Below, piece after piece: positions 47,820 to 58,129 of a stretch of 64,000 nucleotides of DNA. The notes beneath the pieces are model-generated. The model ran no database searches. It was not told where the DNA came from and worked only from the letters and a program-made list of their open reading frames with translations. The stretch's first letter is position 1; every line of letters begins with the position of its first letter. Made by a program: the position numbers and the translations under genes. This DNA comes from Chondrus crispus (taxonomy: Eukaryota > Rhodophyta > Florideophyceae > Gigartinales > Gigartinaceae): contig NW_005178753.1 of NCBI RefSeq assembly GCF_000350225.1, positions 186,001 through 250,000 of the forward strand, written 5' to 3'.

Positions 47820-50800
47820 AGAGGGGAATCTCGCATGAGTCGCGAGAGGCACAGGGTCGACGTACTGTGCCCGGGGCTCAGCCCCGTTCCCCGTCTCTAA
47901 AGGAAAAGTCAGGCCTCGAGGAGGAGGTTGTTGGATTGGTGGATAAGCCCAAGAGGCCAGCTCAAGTCAAGAAAATTTGGAGCCGAGCCCGAGATCATCC
48001 GCTGGAAGAAGTTCGAAGACCCTGGTACAGGGTTAAGCGAAGGGAGTGTCCCGAGAAAATTTTGGTGCTTGCGCGAAAAACCTACAAAGTTTACGCGGAT
48101 ATTGGACCAACCGTCGGATTGATGAGCCGGGTGTTGTCTGTTTTAGACACCAGCGCGGGACCAAACCTGGTGCGAAAATCGGAACTCCCAGCTGGAATGG
48201 TATCTCTAGTGTCCTACGGACCGACCCAAGACATTGGCGACGCAAACAATAGGCCACTCCAGACTCTCGGCACAATTAGAATGCCTGTGAGGCTTGGAAA
48301 ATTTGTGGCCGCAGCCGAGTTTATTGTATGCGAAAAACTAGCAGTCCCACTAATTCTAGGCGCGGACTACTGTGACCGGTTTGTGGAAGCAATTTATCCA
48401 AGGAAGAAAACGGTTGAGTTGGTGGATTTCTCGGAGATTCCGATAGTTAGGCGGTTCTCGACGAGAAAAGGGAAGAAGAATCTCGTCCCGGGAGAGGACG
48501 AGAATGATGGAAAGGTGGAGCGAATTTCCCCGGAGGTAAAAGTGGCAAGAGCCACAACTATTGAGCCAGGGACGCAACGCGTCGTGGAATGCACCTCGAA
48601 GAGGGCGGGCTTGGTTGTGGTTCAGCCGTACTCGTCGTTGTACGAAAGGCACGGGCTGACGTGTACAAATGGTGTTGTTCAGGTCGAGCCTGACCGGCCA
48701 TTTCGTTTACTCGTCGCGAATTTTAGGACGTACCCTGTCAGGGTGCAAAAAGGCCAAGTGGTGGCAGAATTATTATCGCACCCGAGAGCCGCGCTCGAGA
48801 GCAAAACCACCATTGGTGAAGTTCTCGGAATTCAAGAAAGGAAGAAGGAAAATTTTCCTAATTCTACCAAGACGCCTAAGGGCGAGGCAAGATGCGAACC
48901 GTCGGATCAAGATCGCGAGGACCAGCAAGGAGAACGGGAGGAAAGGCTCTCCGCGACGGCAACTTTGACGCCGGAGCGGCGGATTGAGCCTCCCCCGCCG
49001 GACGTGGAGGAACTCGACCTGAGCCACGTGCCGGACGGGCTGCCGGAGCAGTTCCGTCGGATGTTGAAGAAGTATTCAAGGATGTGGGATGGGACGCTTG
49101 GCGAAATTAATACCACAGTCCATCGGATCGAGTTGATCCCCGAGACTCGTCCCATCGCACAAGCCCCGTATCGGGCCGGGCCTAAAGCCCGCGAAGTAGA
49201 AGATGCAGAGGTGCAGAAGATGTTGGAGGCAGGAGTGATAGAACCAGCGCAGTCAGAATGGGCGTCGCCCGTGTTGCTGGTGCCCAAGCCGGACGGGTCA
49301 ATGCGTTTTTGCGTAGACTACCGCAGGTTGAACGCAGTGACGGTAAAGGACACTTACCCCTTACCGCGCATGGATGAGTGCCTGGACTCGCTTGGTGACA
49401 CCAAGGTTTTCTCCGCGTTGGACGCGATCTCAGGATATTGGCAGATGCCTATCCCTGAGCGCGACCGCGACAAGACCGCATTTTCGTGTCACTCAGGACT
49501 GTATCGCTTCTCAAGAATGCCCTTCGGGCTAACTAACGCGCCAGCGACGTTTCAGAGAGCAATGGATATCCTGCTCTCTCCGTTCCGTTGGAAGTGCTGT
49601 TTGGTGTATCTGGACGACATAATAATTTTTAGCAAGTCGTGGGAGGAGCACATCGTGCACGTGGATGAAATACTTTCTGTATTGGAGAAGGCCGGTGTGA
49701 AGCTCAAACTTGGCAAGTGTGAATTTTTCGTCGAAAAGATCAAGTACCTGGGCCATGTAGTTCGGCCAGGTACATTGGAAGTGGACGCCGCGCGAACCGT
49801 CGCATTGGAACAAGTGAGGTACCCTCAAACGCAGACTCAGCTCAGGAGCTTCTTGGGACTTTGTAATGTCTACCGCAGATTCGTTCCGCATTATGCGAAA
49901 ATGGCGCATCCGCTCAATCAACTGTTGAAGAAGGGACAACCGGTCCAGTTGGAAGGATTCGACGAACCATGCAAGAAAGCTTTTCATAAGCTCAATGACG
50001 CCATCTTGGCACCGCCGGTGTTGGCGCTGCCGAAGAATGACCTACCCTACTCGGTAGATACCGATGCAAGCGACTACCAAATAGGCGCTGCGCTATTTCA
50101 AACACACCCGGATGTGCAACGCAAACCCATCGGGTTCTTTTCAAGAACGTTAGCCGCAACCGAGAGAAACTATTCTGTATCAGAAAAAGAATGTCTAGCC
50201 GTAATTTGGGCCGTACAGACTTTAGGACCATATCTATATGGCGAGCACTTCATTGTGCATACCGACCATGCCTCATTGAGGTGGTTGATGAACGTAACCA
50301 ACCCCAGCGGGAGATTTATCCGATGGAGGCTCCGCCTCTCGGAATTCGATTTCGAAATCAAGTACAAGAAGGGCAAGGCGAACAGTCAAGCTGATGCCCT
50401 GTCAAGATTATGGACCGCAGGAGAAACCGTCGACGAAATCGACGACGAAATCCCATGCTTTATGGCCGAACCGGCCGAGGGTACAGTGGAGAACGAGGAA
50501 AGTTTTGACGCGATAGACGACATCCTCGCTCTTGAGGGGGGGACCGCCCCTGATCGCCTCGATCAATTCCAAGCTGTCACTCCGGAGGAGCTCATTCGCG
50601 AGCAAGCCGTCGACCCCTTCTGCAATCGCATCAAGGAAGAAATGGACGCCGGAAAGGTGAGAACATTTAGCATGGAAACCGAGGAACTCGAAGGAACTCT
50701 ATGCCGTACCACGGCAGAGTTTGTACAAGTGGTGATACCACAATCGTTAAGGGACCGCGTCCAAGGGTTGAGCCACTACGCAAAATTGGCAGGCCACCCG

Positions 50801-52273
50801 GGAGGCAGGAAACTTTACAAGACTTTGAGAAGATATTTTTATTGGCCTAAGATGGCCCTAGACTACTATGCAGTCGCGAATAATTGCGCGGCATGTGCGC
50901 GGGAAAGGGTGAAGTTAAGAAGAAACACGAAGGAAATGAAGCTGTTCACGCCCAAAGCTCCACTGGAGTTTGTCGCCATCGACATCCTCGGCGAGCTAAT
51001 TACAACTAAGCGAGGAAATCGGTATATTCTCGTGATCAGCGATCGATACTCGAAACTGGTACGAACCGTACCGTTGAAGAAGATATCAGCTGCGCACATC
51101 GCACAAGCCTTCGTTCACCATTGGGTATTCGTGTACGGACCGCCAGTCAAGCTGCTGTCCGACAATGGAACACAGTTCACGGCCCGGTTCTTTCAGAATG
51201 TCTGCCGAATTCTCGGCATATGCAATGTGTTTACGACTACGTACCACCCGCAAGCCAACGGCCAAGTTGAGAGGTTTAACCGCACGCTGACTTCCGCGTT
51301 GCAAAAATACGTTGGAGAGCATCCCAAGGACTGGGACCTATTTAGCGACGCTGTGACGTTTGCATACAACACGCAAGTTCATCGAACTACGAATATCGCG
51401 CCTTTCGAGCTGGTGTTAGCTCGGGCGCCGAGAAGCATTACGTTACAAGCACAGCCAAGTTTGGAAGGATTTAGCTCGAATCGAGCGTACTACCTGAAAT
51501 GGCAGTCGTGGTTGGAAAGCCTGATGAAAGGCGCTGATAGGAGTTTGCGAAAGGAACAAGCCCGGTACAAGCGAAATTTCGACGCACGCCTTCGCAAACC
51601 GCAATATGAGACCCCGCCGGGGTCCTACGTGTTCCTTCGGAAGGAGCAGGGCACGGCTAGCGAACCGAAACACAAGCTGGCACAAGTCGCCACAGGACCT
51701 TATCAGGTCCGAAGATCGGATCAACATACGGTAGTCATTGCCATTGGCGATCAGGAGGAACGCGTATCGCGAGACAGGGTGGAGTTAGCCCCAAGCCCGA
51801 TGGACTACGCGCCGATAACTGGCCTACGGCAAGCGCTACAGTTCCTGGGAGAACCGGAGCTAAACGAAGAAGGAGAGGTAATGGAGGACGAGGAACGTCC
51901 TCACACCCGTGCGCCTACGACGGGAGACCAGGAAAATTTAGTTGGTCGAACACCGACAGCGGAGACACCTCCAGACCTACGCGAGCTCGGAAAGTCCAGA
52001 GACGAGGATGAGTCGGAAGATCTTCGGAAGGGGGAAGGACAGTTGAACACGCAGGAAGAAGGAACCGAGAGTCAGGAGTATGTGATCGACAAGATCGTGG
52101 ACCACGGCTACGACGAGGAGAAATTAATTCTCCAAGTGAGGTGGTATGGGTATACCATCGAGGACGCAACGTGGGAACCTATTGAGCAGATCCCCCGCAG
52201 CGCAGTAGTCACATATTTCCGAAAGAAAAGACTACCCTTACCCACGCAAGCGTCGCACGCACAACCGGGATAG
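47582..52273 (+). CDS. pol: Gypsy C pol: protease, reverse transcriptase, RNase H, integrase, chromodomain
   Basis: The frame is open for 1,563 codons from a GTG at 47,582. The first part overlaps gag, so pol is presumably made by -1 frameshifting and the GTG is not a real start. Protease motif LDTSAGPNLVRK near residue 188 has Ser where Gly is usual. Reverse transcriptase includes SPVLLVPKPDGSMRFCVDYR and YLDD near 676. RNase H has DTDASDYQIG, SEKECLAV and HTDHASLRW. Integrase has a zinc region (HYAKLAGHPGG ... CAAC) and catalytic D, D, E in FVAIDILGE, LLSDNGTQF and NGQVERFNR. The GPY-like segment is TGPYQVRRSD. The chromodomain near 1,498-1,550 reads EYVIDKIVDHGYDEEK ... VRWYGYTIEDATWEP. 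Every module is intact. Confidence 0.95.
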   Translation: MHSFPPGNAPSFGKLRGVVSDGDVRDTIDELPEGQELVRFADGERAECFNAEVEPTLQRAHRGARAVGCEKDPAAAGKLERGISHESREAQGRRTVPGAQPRSPSLKEKSGLEEEVVGLVDKPKRPAQVKKIWSRARDHPLEEVRRPWYRVKRRECPEKILVLARKTYKVYADIGPTVGLMSRVLSVLDTSAGPNLVRKSELPAGMVSLVSYGPTQDIGDANNRPLQTLGTIRMPVRLGKFVAAAEFIVCEKLAVPLILGADYCDRFVEAIYPRKKTVELVDFSEIPIVRRFSTRKGKKNLVPGEDENDGKVERISPEVKVARATTIEPGTQRVVECTSKRAGLVVVQPYSSLYERHGLTCTNGVVQVEPDRPFRLLVANFRTYPVRVQKGQVVAELLSHPRAALESKTTIGEVLGIQERKKENFPNSTKTPKGEARCEPSDQDREDQQGEREERLSATATLTPERRIEPPPPDVEELDLSHVPDGLPEQFRRMLKKYSRMWDGTLGEINTTVHRIELIPETRPIAQAPYRAGPKAREVEDAEVQKMLEAGVIEPAQSEWASPVLLVPKPDGSMRFCVDYRRLNAVTVKDTYPLPRMDECLDSLGDTKVFSALDAISGYWQMPIPERDRDKTAFSCHSGLYRFSRMPFGLTNAPATFQRAMDILLSPFRWKCCLVYLDDIIIFSKSWEEHIVHVDEILSVLEKAGVKLKLGKCEFFVEKIKYLGHVVRPGTLEVDAARTVALEQVRYPQTQTQLRSFLGLCNVYRRFVPHYAKMAHPLNQLLKKGQPVQLEGFDEPCKKAFHKLNDAILAPPVLALPKNDLPYSVDTDASDYQIGAALFQTHPDVQRKPIGFFSRTLAATERNYSVSEKECLAVIWAVQTLGPYLYGEHFIVHTDHASLRWLMNVTNPSGRFIRWRLRLSEFDFEIKYKKGKANSQADALSRLWTAGETVDEIDDEIPCFMAEPAEGTVENEESFDAIDDILALEGGTAPDRLDQFQAVTPEELIREQAVDPFCNRIKEEMDAGKVRTFSMETEELEGTLCRTTAEFVQVVIPQSLRDRVQGLSHYAKLAGHPGGRKLYKTLRRYFYWPKMALDYYAVANNCAACARERVKLRRNTKEMKLFTPKAPLEFVAIDILGELITTKRGNRYILVISDRYSKLVRTVPLKKISAAHIAQAFVHHWVFVYGPPVKLLSDNGTQFTARFFQNVCRILGICNVFTTTYHPQANGQVERFNRTLTSALQKYVGEHPKDWDLFSDAVTFAYNTQVHRTTNIAPFELVLARAPRSITLQAQPSLEGFSSNRAYYLKWQSWLESLMKGADRSLRKEQARYKRNFDARLRKPQYETPPGSYVFLRKEQGTASEPKHKLAQVATGPYQVRRSDQHTVVIAIGDQEERVSRDRVELAPSPMDYAPITGLRQALQFLGEPELNEEGEVMEDEERPHTRAPTTGDQENLVGRTPTAETPPDLRELGKSRDEDESEDLRKGEGQLNTQEEGTESQEYVIDKIVDHGYDEEKLILQVRWYGYTIEDATWEPIEQIPRSAVVTYFRKKRLPLPTQASHAQPG

Positions 52274-55200
52274 CCATCGTAAATAGAATTAGTAGGTTAG
52301 AGACAACAGAGAGGTCAGAACTTCGAGAAAGGAACACATCTACGGGGTTCGCAGATAAGGAGTTTGAAGGAAAGGAGAGCAAAGCAGAGAAGCGAGACTG
52401 TATCCTTGGATGAGGCATTGAGCCTCTCGGAAAACACACACGCCTCATCACGGTACGCACGAGAAATGACGTTTCGAACGGACGGTCCGCCCACCTGGGA
52501 GGGATGATGAAATCAAATTATATATACATATGTAAGCGTGTCGACAACAACCCTCTGAGCAGGCGACACAAGTGAGAAGTCGATTCCAGCTATGCTGTGA
52601 AATTATACTCAAAAAACGGGAAAAATTACTACAGCTGTAGTACGCACGTGAAGTGGTGATCGTTGCCACAGTCGGCGACATAACTATTCTAAGTTGCCCC
52701 GCAGCCAATCCCCACCCGACCTCCCACGAAGCCGATCGTCACACTCACTGCTAACACACTGCCCATGCTCGACAAGCACGAAGACTCGTCCAGAGGGACC
52801 ACCCTCAGAAGAACGCTGCTACGAAGTCACCCCGCGGTGACCGACGGCGACGCGCACAACCAGTCCTATTTTCTAGAGTGATCTACTTAGCACTCACCAC
52901 CATGACCTCTCTTCAACTCTGTCGTTTCTTTGTTTCTTTTCTTTCCCTCTTTTCTGTTATGTTTCACTCTATTCTATTGTATTTTATTTCTTTTTGTTGT
53001 TGCAGGACTCTGGCGATGCGGCCGCGTATCGCGGACCTCGATCAAACAAGACCACAAGACATATCAATAGACGGACGAGGAGAAGACAGCGCGACGAATA
53101 AGAGAGAGCACGCGTTGGTAACGTCCCGAGAAAGGACGATGGTGAAGGAAAAAGGGAACCTCCCCGCTTTTTCAAGAAATAGTGACGGTCCGACACTGCA
53201 AGCCTCGGCGTACAGAGGAGAAGGAGATGGCTATGAAATACGGGATCGCGCGTGAAACACAGTGAGAAGGTCGCATTCTGTGATACTTTGGATCCGCGGC
53301 AACAGTCCCCACCGAGAACGGATGTGTCTTATGAATTTTGTTGCTGTCGTATGGAGACGGGCACTGCCAGTGTGACTTATGATTTTGTTTGATACGGGAC
53401 CACGGTCCGAAGGAAGGCAGTCGATACGCGGACTGAGGGACAGTCTGGGGGAAATCTCGCAAGCATGCCATCGGCTCGTCTACGCACTGAAAGTCGTACA
53501 CCGGTAATGACGAAAGTGACGTCGCCATAACGGTAGGAGGACGGTTTAACAAGTATGGTGCTGACAATGGTGCGCTTATCGTGAGAGCAGGGTGAGGGCC
53601 ACCTCACGCAGGTCAGAAAGAGGATTGTAGGACCAGCGAAGATCAAGGAAATTGCCTCGTCAACCGCTACGAAGGCGCTGCAGAAAGGGGACCGAGTTTT
53701 GATCTTATCCGAAGGCCTTCAAGGTTTCTTTCTCGGTGTTCTGTTCCGATTTTGGTGGTGCAGGACAAAGGAGACAGAACCGGAATTAAGCGAGAGACAA
53801 CTCGCCGGACTGGCGCGTATACACGCGTCACCGACGCATGTGGGGAAAATCACGTCTGGATCAGCGATCCGCCCTCATCAGATCAAAATGAGAGGTACTG
53901 TGTACTGTACTTCACAAAGAAGAAGGGACAAACGGAAAAGTGTGGCGTGGTCAAAGTGGAACAACAGTCAGCATTCGAAATTTTTATCGAAATTAAGGGG
54001 CAAGCACAGCATTTGTTGGTCGCTCGCTAAAAGCCGACGGCACAAGTACCCCGGCGGCAAACCCACCAACGGCCGAGCAGGACACCCACAACACCGCCGC
54101 CAGACGACGTCGCCAAACCCGCATTAGGCGAGGTGATTACGATCCACGGATGAAGGGACCGACGCTCGACGGTCGCATGGACATTCCCCCCCCCCGAACA
54201 GAGGTCACGCCAATTTCGAGGTACCGGCGTATCATTAGACACAACACTCGCATAGGAACCGTCCTCCCTTGCACATAACAGCGGCTATCCACTGTCGCAG
54301 CAAACCTAATTGTTCGAAGCGCCGTAAGGAAGACGAAAGAAAGAAGGGGAGCGGATTGTGATCTATTTATTTATACGGCGAGAACGACCTCTACGGAGAG
54401 AAAGTGTCGCTCGACGAGCTTGGGACCGACAATCTGTCTGTTGCGTGCAGCGACTGACGTCGCCCAGCTCAGGACCTTGTTTATACCCTGAGTGACCTAC
54501 CGAGGCGACCCCCTCCTTTTACTTCCTGTTCTTTGACTCCCTTTCTAGCTGCCTAATTTTTATTTGCTCTACGTTGGGTTGCTTGTTTTTTTTGTGAAGG
54601 CGGAATACGACCCCGCACCGCGACGCCGACGCGCAAGACCAGGATCGACAGATTGGGGATGGAAATTCGTTAGGCAGGAAAAAGTTACGCGACTGTCGTG
54701 CTCGGCTTTCACTTCGCTTTGTTCGGCTACATTCTATTTTTTTGGTGACGTCGGAGACCCGGTCGCGTCCCTCCGACACTAATCAGCAAGACCACCAGGT
54801 CAGTCAAGGGAAGGCCGTTGAAGACGTTCGATAAGGGCTCCACAGTTGTGAAGACCCTGGTTGGTTCAAGCGGACGGTCTGTCGGACTAACATACACGCA
54901 AGGGGACATTGTGAATTACCAACGCTACGTGATCGTGCCGCACGGTACAGCAGAAACGGGGCGACCATTGACAATGGAGACCCATGTCTACCTACGCACC
55001 CAGACCTTCATCCGAGAGACCAGTGAACAACGGCAGCGTCGCTCCGAGGGAGTGGATCTTCACGAACCTACACGCCGCAGACATCTCAATTCTACTGTGT
55101 CACAGCCGCTACAAAAAAAGAGGGAAGGCCGAAACGAGATCAGGAGTCGATCTCAAAGAACGGAGAAGGTCGTACGAGACGTAGAATTTATTGCAGGACG

Positions 55201-56093
55201 TTCGCAACATGGCGAGACTTACGACGACTGTAACGTGCTACAAGGGCGCTTCCGGAGGCCTCTCACCGGACAGCGAACAAGGCGGGGCCATGGGAAAGAT
55301 GGAACCCCTATTCACAATTAGTACGTTCCCTCGACGAGGTAGCCGGACAGACAATGAGACCGTCTGAAGGTTGAGAATGAAAAAGGGGGGTTTAAGAAGC
55401 AAAAGGGGCAAGTGACCCCGGCAATGAAAATGACGTTGGACTCATTTAGGGCGTCTGCGCTTAGCAGACGCATGCAAAAAAAGAGGAGGAAAGGGGAAAC
55501 GCACATCGCGGATGGGAGAAAGAGAATGTGCAAGAAAGAGGAAGAATTTGAGGAATGAAGGGGAGAAAAGGGGAAGGAAGGACGTGAACCATAACGAAAA
55601 AGGAAAAGCGGTGCAGAGAGACCACGGAAACGTTGAAGGAGAGTTCTACAGAGCTGTTGTAACAAGGATCGAAGGACAAGGGGGTCGCAACCCCCCTCGT
55701 CTTGTCGGATTTAATTGACAATAATCTTCCCCCTAAGGAGCCCCGAGAACGGATGGTAGGTAGTCTTGATGACGTTTTCGAGGATGCCCGATGTGCGAGA
55801 AAAGAGGAGGTAAGTGAGGAATTTGAAGAGGTAAAATGGGAGAGACAAAAAGAGGAGGTAAATCTCAAAAGAGGAGAAAAGGGAAGACGCACATCGAGGA
55901 TGGGAAAAAGAGAATGCCCAGGAAATTGGGGGAAATTGAGAAACAAAGAGGAGGAATTGAAGAGAAGGAAACATAGGGGAATCAGGAAAGGGAAAACTGA
56001 AAATGCAAAAGAGGAGAAAGTTGGAAATAACCGGGGATTTGCAAATGGGTTCTTTTTATCGCCCAAAGGTCGTACGATAAAGTCGCTAGTCGA
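52274..56093 (+). other. Long 3' region of gypsy C with intron-like and coding-like segments
   Basis: Three pyrimidine-rich tracts end in acceptor-like AG: tttgttgttgcag (about 53,005), ttttggtggtgcag (about 53,762) and ttttttttgtgaag (about 54,599). They are spaced about 750-840 bp apart. Between them are plus-strand pieces with protein-like composition but no long frame, for example KALQKGDRVLILSEGLQGFF (before 53,735), NERYCVLYFTKKKGQTEKC (about 53,900) and VGLTYTQGDIVNYQRYVIV (about 54,880-54,950). They may be exons of a spliced extra gene or relics of captured sequence; I cannot assign a family. From about 55,380 to 56,050 the plus strand is strongly purine-rich with repeated gaggaa/gggaaa motifs. 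Confidence 0.35.
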
Positions 56094-56945
56094 CTATAAT
56101 GCGGGCAGGATGGGAAAAGAAGGACAAGTCGCAAGGGAGTGCTGTCTGGAAATTTCACGAGCCTCAACCATCTGGTACGCCACGAAGTACCCAGTGTCGG
56201 ATCGAACCCGACGTTCGAAGCGTACAGTATTTTGGAAAAAGAAAATACCGCCGCGCTTCGTAAGGCAAAAGTTTGTGGGAAGAATGGCTTGGGTCCAAAA
56301 CATGGCGTCGGTCGTGACGGTGCGTCGGTTGCGCCACAGTCGGTCCGTCTCGGACACGGGGTCACCGTAGGTGCAGTCGATGAGGTTGTCGAGGTAGAGT
56401 CGTTCCCCCTCCGTACGACACTGCCAAGTGTCGCAGTGGTAACATGAAGGTATGAGGGCGTCGGCCATAGGGATCTCGATCCGAGTGAGCACAGCGTCCA
56501 TGAAGCGCAGGGATAAGGAGGAGCGACCGCGCGGGGAGGAGTGACGTAGGATGGAGGTGGGTATAGCGATGCGGGCGCACCAGTCAAAGGTGTGAATGGC
56601 CTGCAAAAGGAGGTTACCGGGCAACATGCCCGCATCATCGGCGAAATTATTTTTGATGCCGTCAAGGTCGCGGACGCCCACAGCGGAGAACCATTGAGCA
56701 GAAGCAAACAGGGCTGCGTTATCACGCATGGTTTTGTTCTGCAGCTCCTCGAGCGAAGAATGACGGCGGGCTACTCAAGAGAAATGGTAGCCCGGATGGA
56801 AGGCCGGCTCGGCAGGGATGGTAACAGGGGGTAGACGGGGTACGGGAGGAAGACCCCGGGGCACTTCGAACTTGCGAGGAAAGCCAACGCCCGGACGTCT
56901 ACGGGTGGCACTATCGTCCGAGTGTTCCCATGGAGAAGGAAGCAT
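56094..56945 (-). pseudogene. Antisense ORF relic of gypsy C, unknown protein
   Basis: On the strand opposite to gag-pol, starting 125 bp inside the 3' LTR, an ATG at 56,945 opens a frame of about 283 codons with one internal TGA (near 56,778). It has a Pro-rich N-terminus (MLPSPWEHSDDSATRRRPG, then PRGLPPVPRLPPVTIPAEP). A globular part follows: HSSLEELQNKTMRDNAALFA, MLPGNLLLQAIHTFDWCARI, then SLRFMDAVLTRIEIPMADAL. Position and orientation match the antisense genes of A and B, but it is much shorter and lacks the coiled-coil tail. No known domain is recognised, and homology to the other two is only suggested. Confidence 0.5.
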
Positions 56946-57057
56946 GGTATTTTCGTCTTACCCTTGCTAGAACGCCGCGCAGAGTGATTGATGACCGGGA
57001 AACACGGTCAGCAGCGGCAGGAGATTATACGATGGCTGGGCGTTGCGCAAGGGCGCT

Positions 57058-57070
57058 TAGAAGGGGGATA
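57058..57070 (+). other. Polypurine tract of gypsy C
   Basis: tagaagggggata directly precedes the 3' LTR, as expected for the plus-strand primer. Confidence 0.7.
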
Positions 57071-58129
57071 TGTAGTGCAATACGCACCTGAAAAGGGGGG
57101 TGAAAAGAAATGAAAATGATGGGGTATGACAAGCAAAAGTGGAAATCATTTCACTTTATTATTTTAATTATTAATTTTAATTAGTTGCATATTAGTTATT
57201 TAACATTAGATTAGATCTAGGATCTAGCGCCGAGAGCTACTGTAGTGGCTCCGGCGGGGCGATATATACCTTAGCCCTCTGACCACCAAGTCAGTAAAGG
57301 TAACCCGAGTTGCCGGAGTTGAATGTCGCCTTTGTCGAAGTCCGTCTCTACCAAGACGCTCCCTTTTACCTAGGCCTACGGCATCCTTCAGCGCTCGGGT
57401 ATCCCATTCCTTTTTCCTTTATTTCCCAATCGAACCCCAATTGCCAGAGTCTGATATCGCCTTGGTTGAAGTCCGTCTTTTACAAGACATTCCCTTTAAC
57501 TACAGATTACTTTATCCTTTGCGCTCGGGGGTCCCATTCCTTTTCCCTTCATTTCCCTATCCTAATTTCCCTTAATCTTGAGTTGGTCCCACCTTGTAGG
57601 ATTGCAATCCGCAACGTGACGTCATTTGCCATCGGGCTTCTGTGTTGGTGCACCAGTGGTGCTTTTCTCAGTGTTGGTTCCATCGGAATCTGGTTGCGAC
57701 CGATCCGTTGTTGGTACTTTACCATCGGGCAGTACGAAGGTGTAGCGCTGCTACGTTTTCTTCTTTCCCGACGGGCTACGTTGCGACGTCCCCGTCGAAG
57801 ACCTTATCAAGGGTATAAGGTGTACAAGGCGCTCTTCGAGCATTGGATTTACGACCCATCGGACCAGGTTTCCCTAAACACCCCTCCGAACTCGTCGAGC
57901 AGTTGCCTTTACAAGTCTCTACCACCATTTACCGATCCCGGGCTGGGCCCTTCTCTTTGCCCCCCCTATCAGGGATCCGAGCTACTGCGGGCTGCAAACC
58001 CGCTTAAAGACGACAGGGAGCTTCGAACACTCCGTAGCGCTGTGCCGTTGGCAGTTGTTTTTTTTGTCGCTGTTGTCTGTGTTGGACCGTCGGACCTTGA
58101 TCTCTGCCTAACAGGCGCATTGCACTACA
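57071..58129 (+). repeat. 3' LTR of gypsy C
   Basis: 1,059 bp, same ends as the 5' copy, followed by target duplication gttaa at 58,130-58,134. Confidence 0.93.

Larger units (their letters stand above)
44333..58129 (+). mobile_element. Ty3/gypsy chromodomain retrotransposon C (nested in gypsy B)
   Basis: LTRs of 1,058 and 1,059 bp share 11-bp inverted ends (TGTAGTGCAAT ... ATTGCACTACA). Target duplication gttaa lies at 44,328-44,332 and 58,130-58,134. Order: LTR, primer binding site, gag, pol (-1 frame), a 4.8-kb 3' region with an antisense ORF relic, polypurine tract, LTR. The LTRs differ at roughly 15 positions plus two small length changes, so this insertion is older than A. gag and pol remain fully open. 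Confidence 0.95.

Noticed and set aside
55461-56066. 201-codon minus-strand frame rich in Phe/Ser/Leu
   Set aside because: It is the complement of a purine-rich repeat-like stretch, which forces hydrophobic codons. Not considered a gene.
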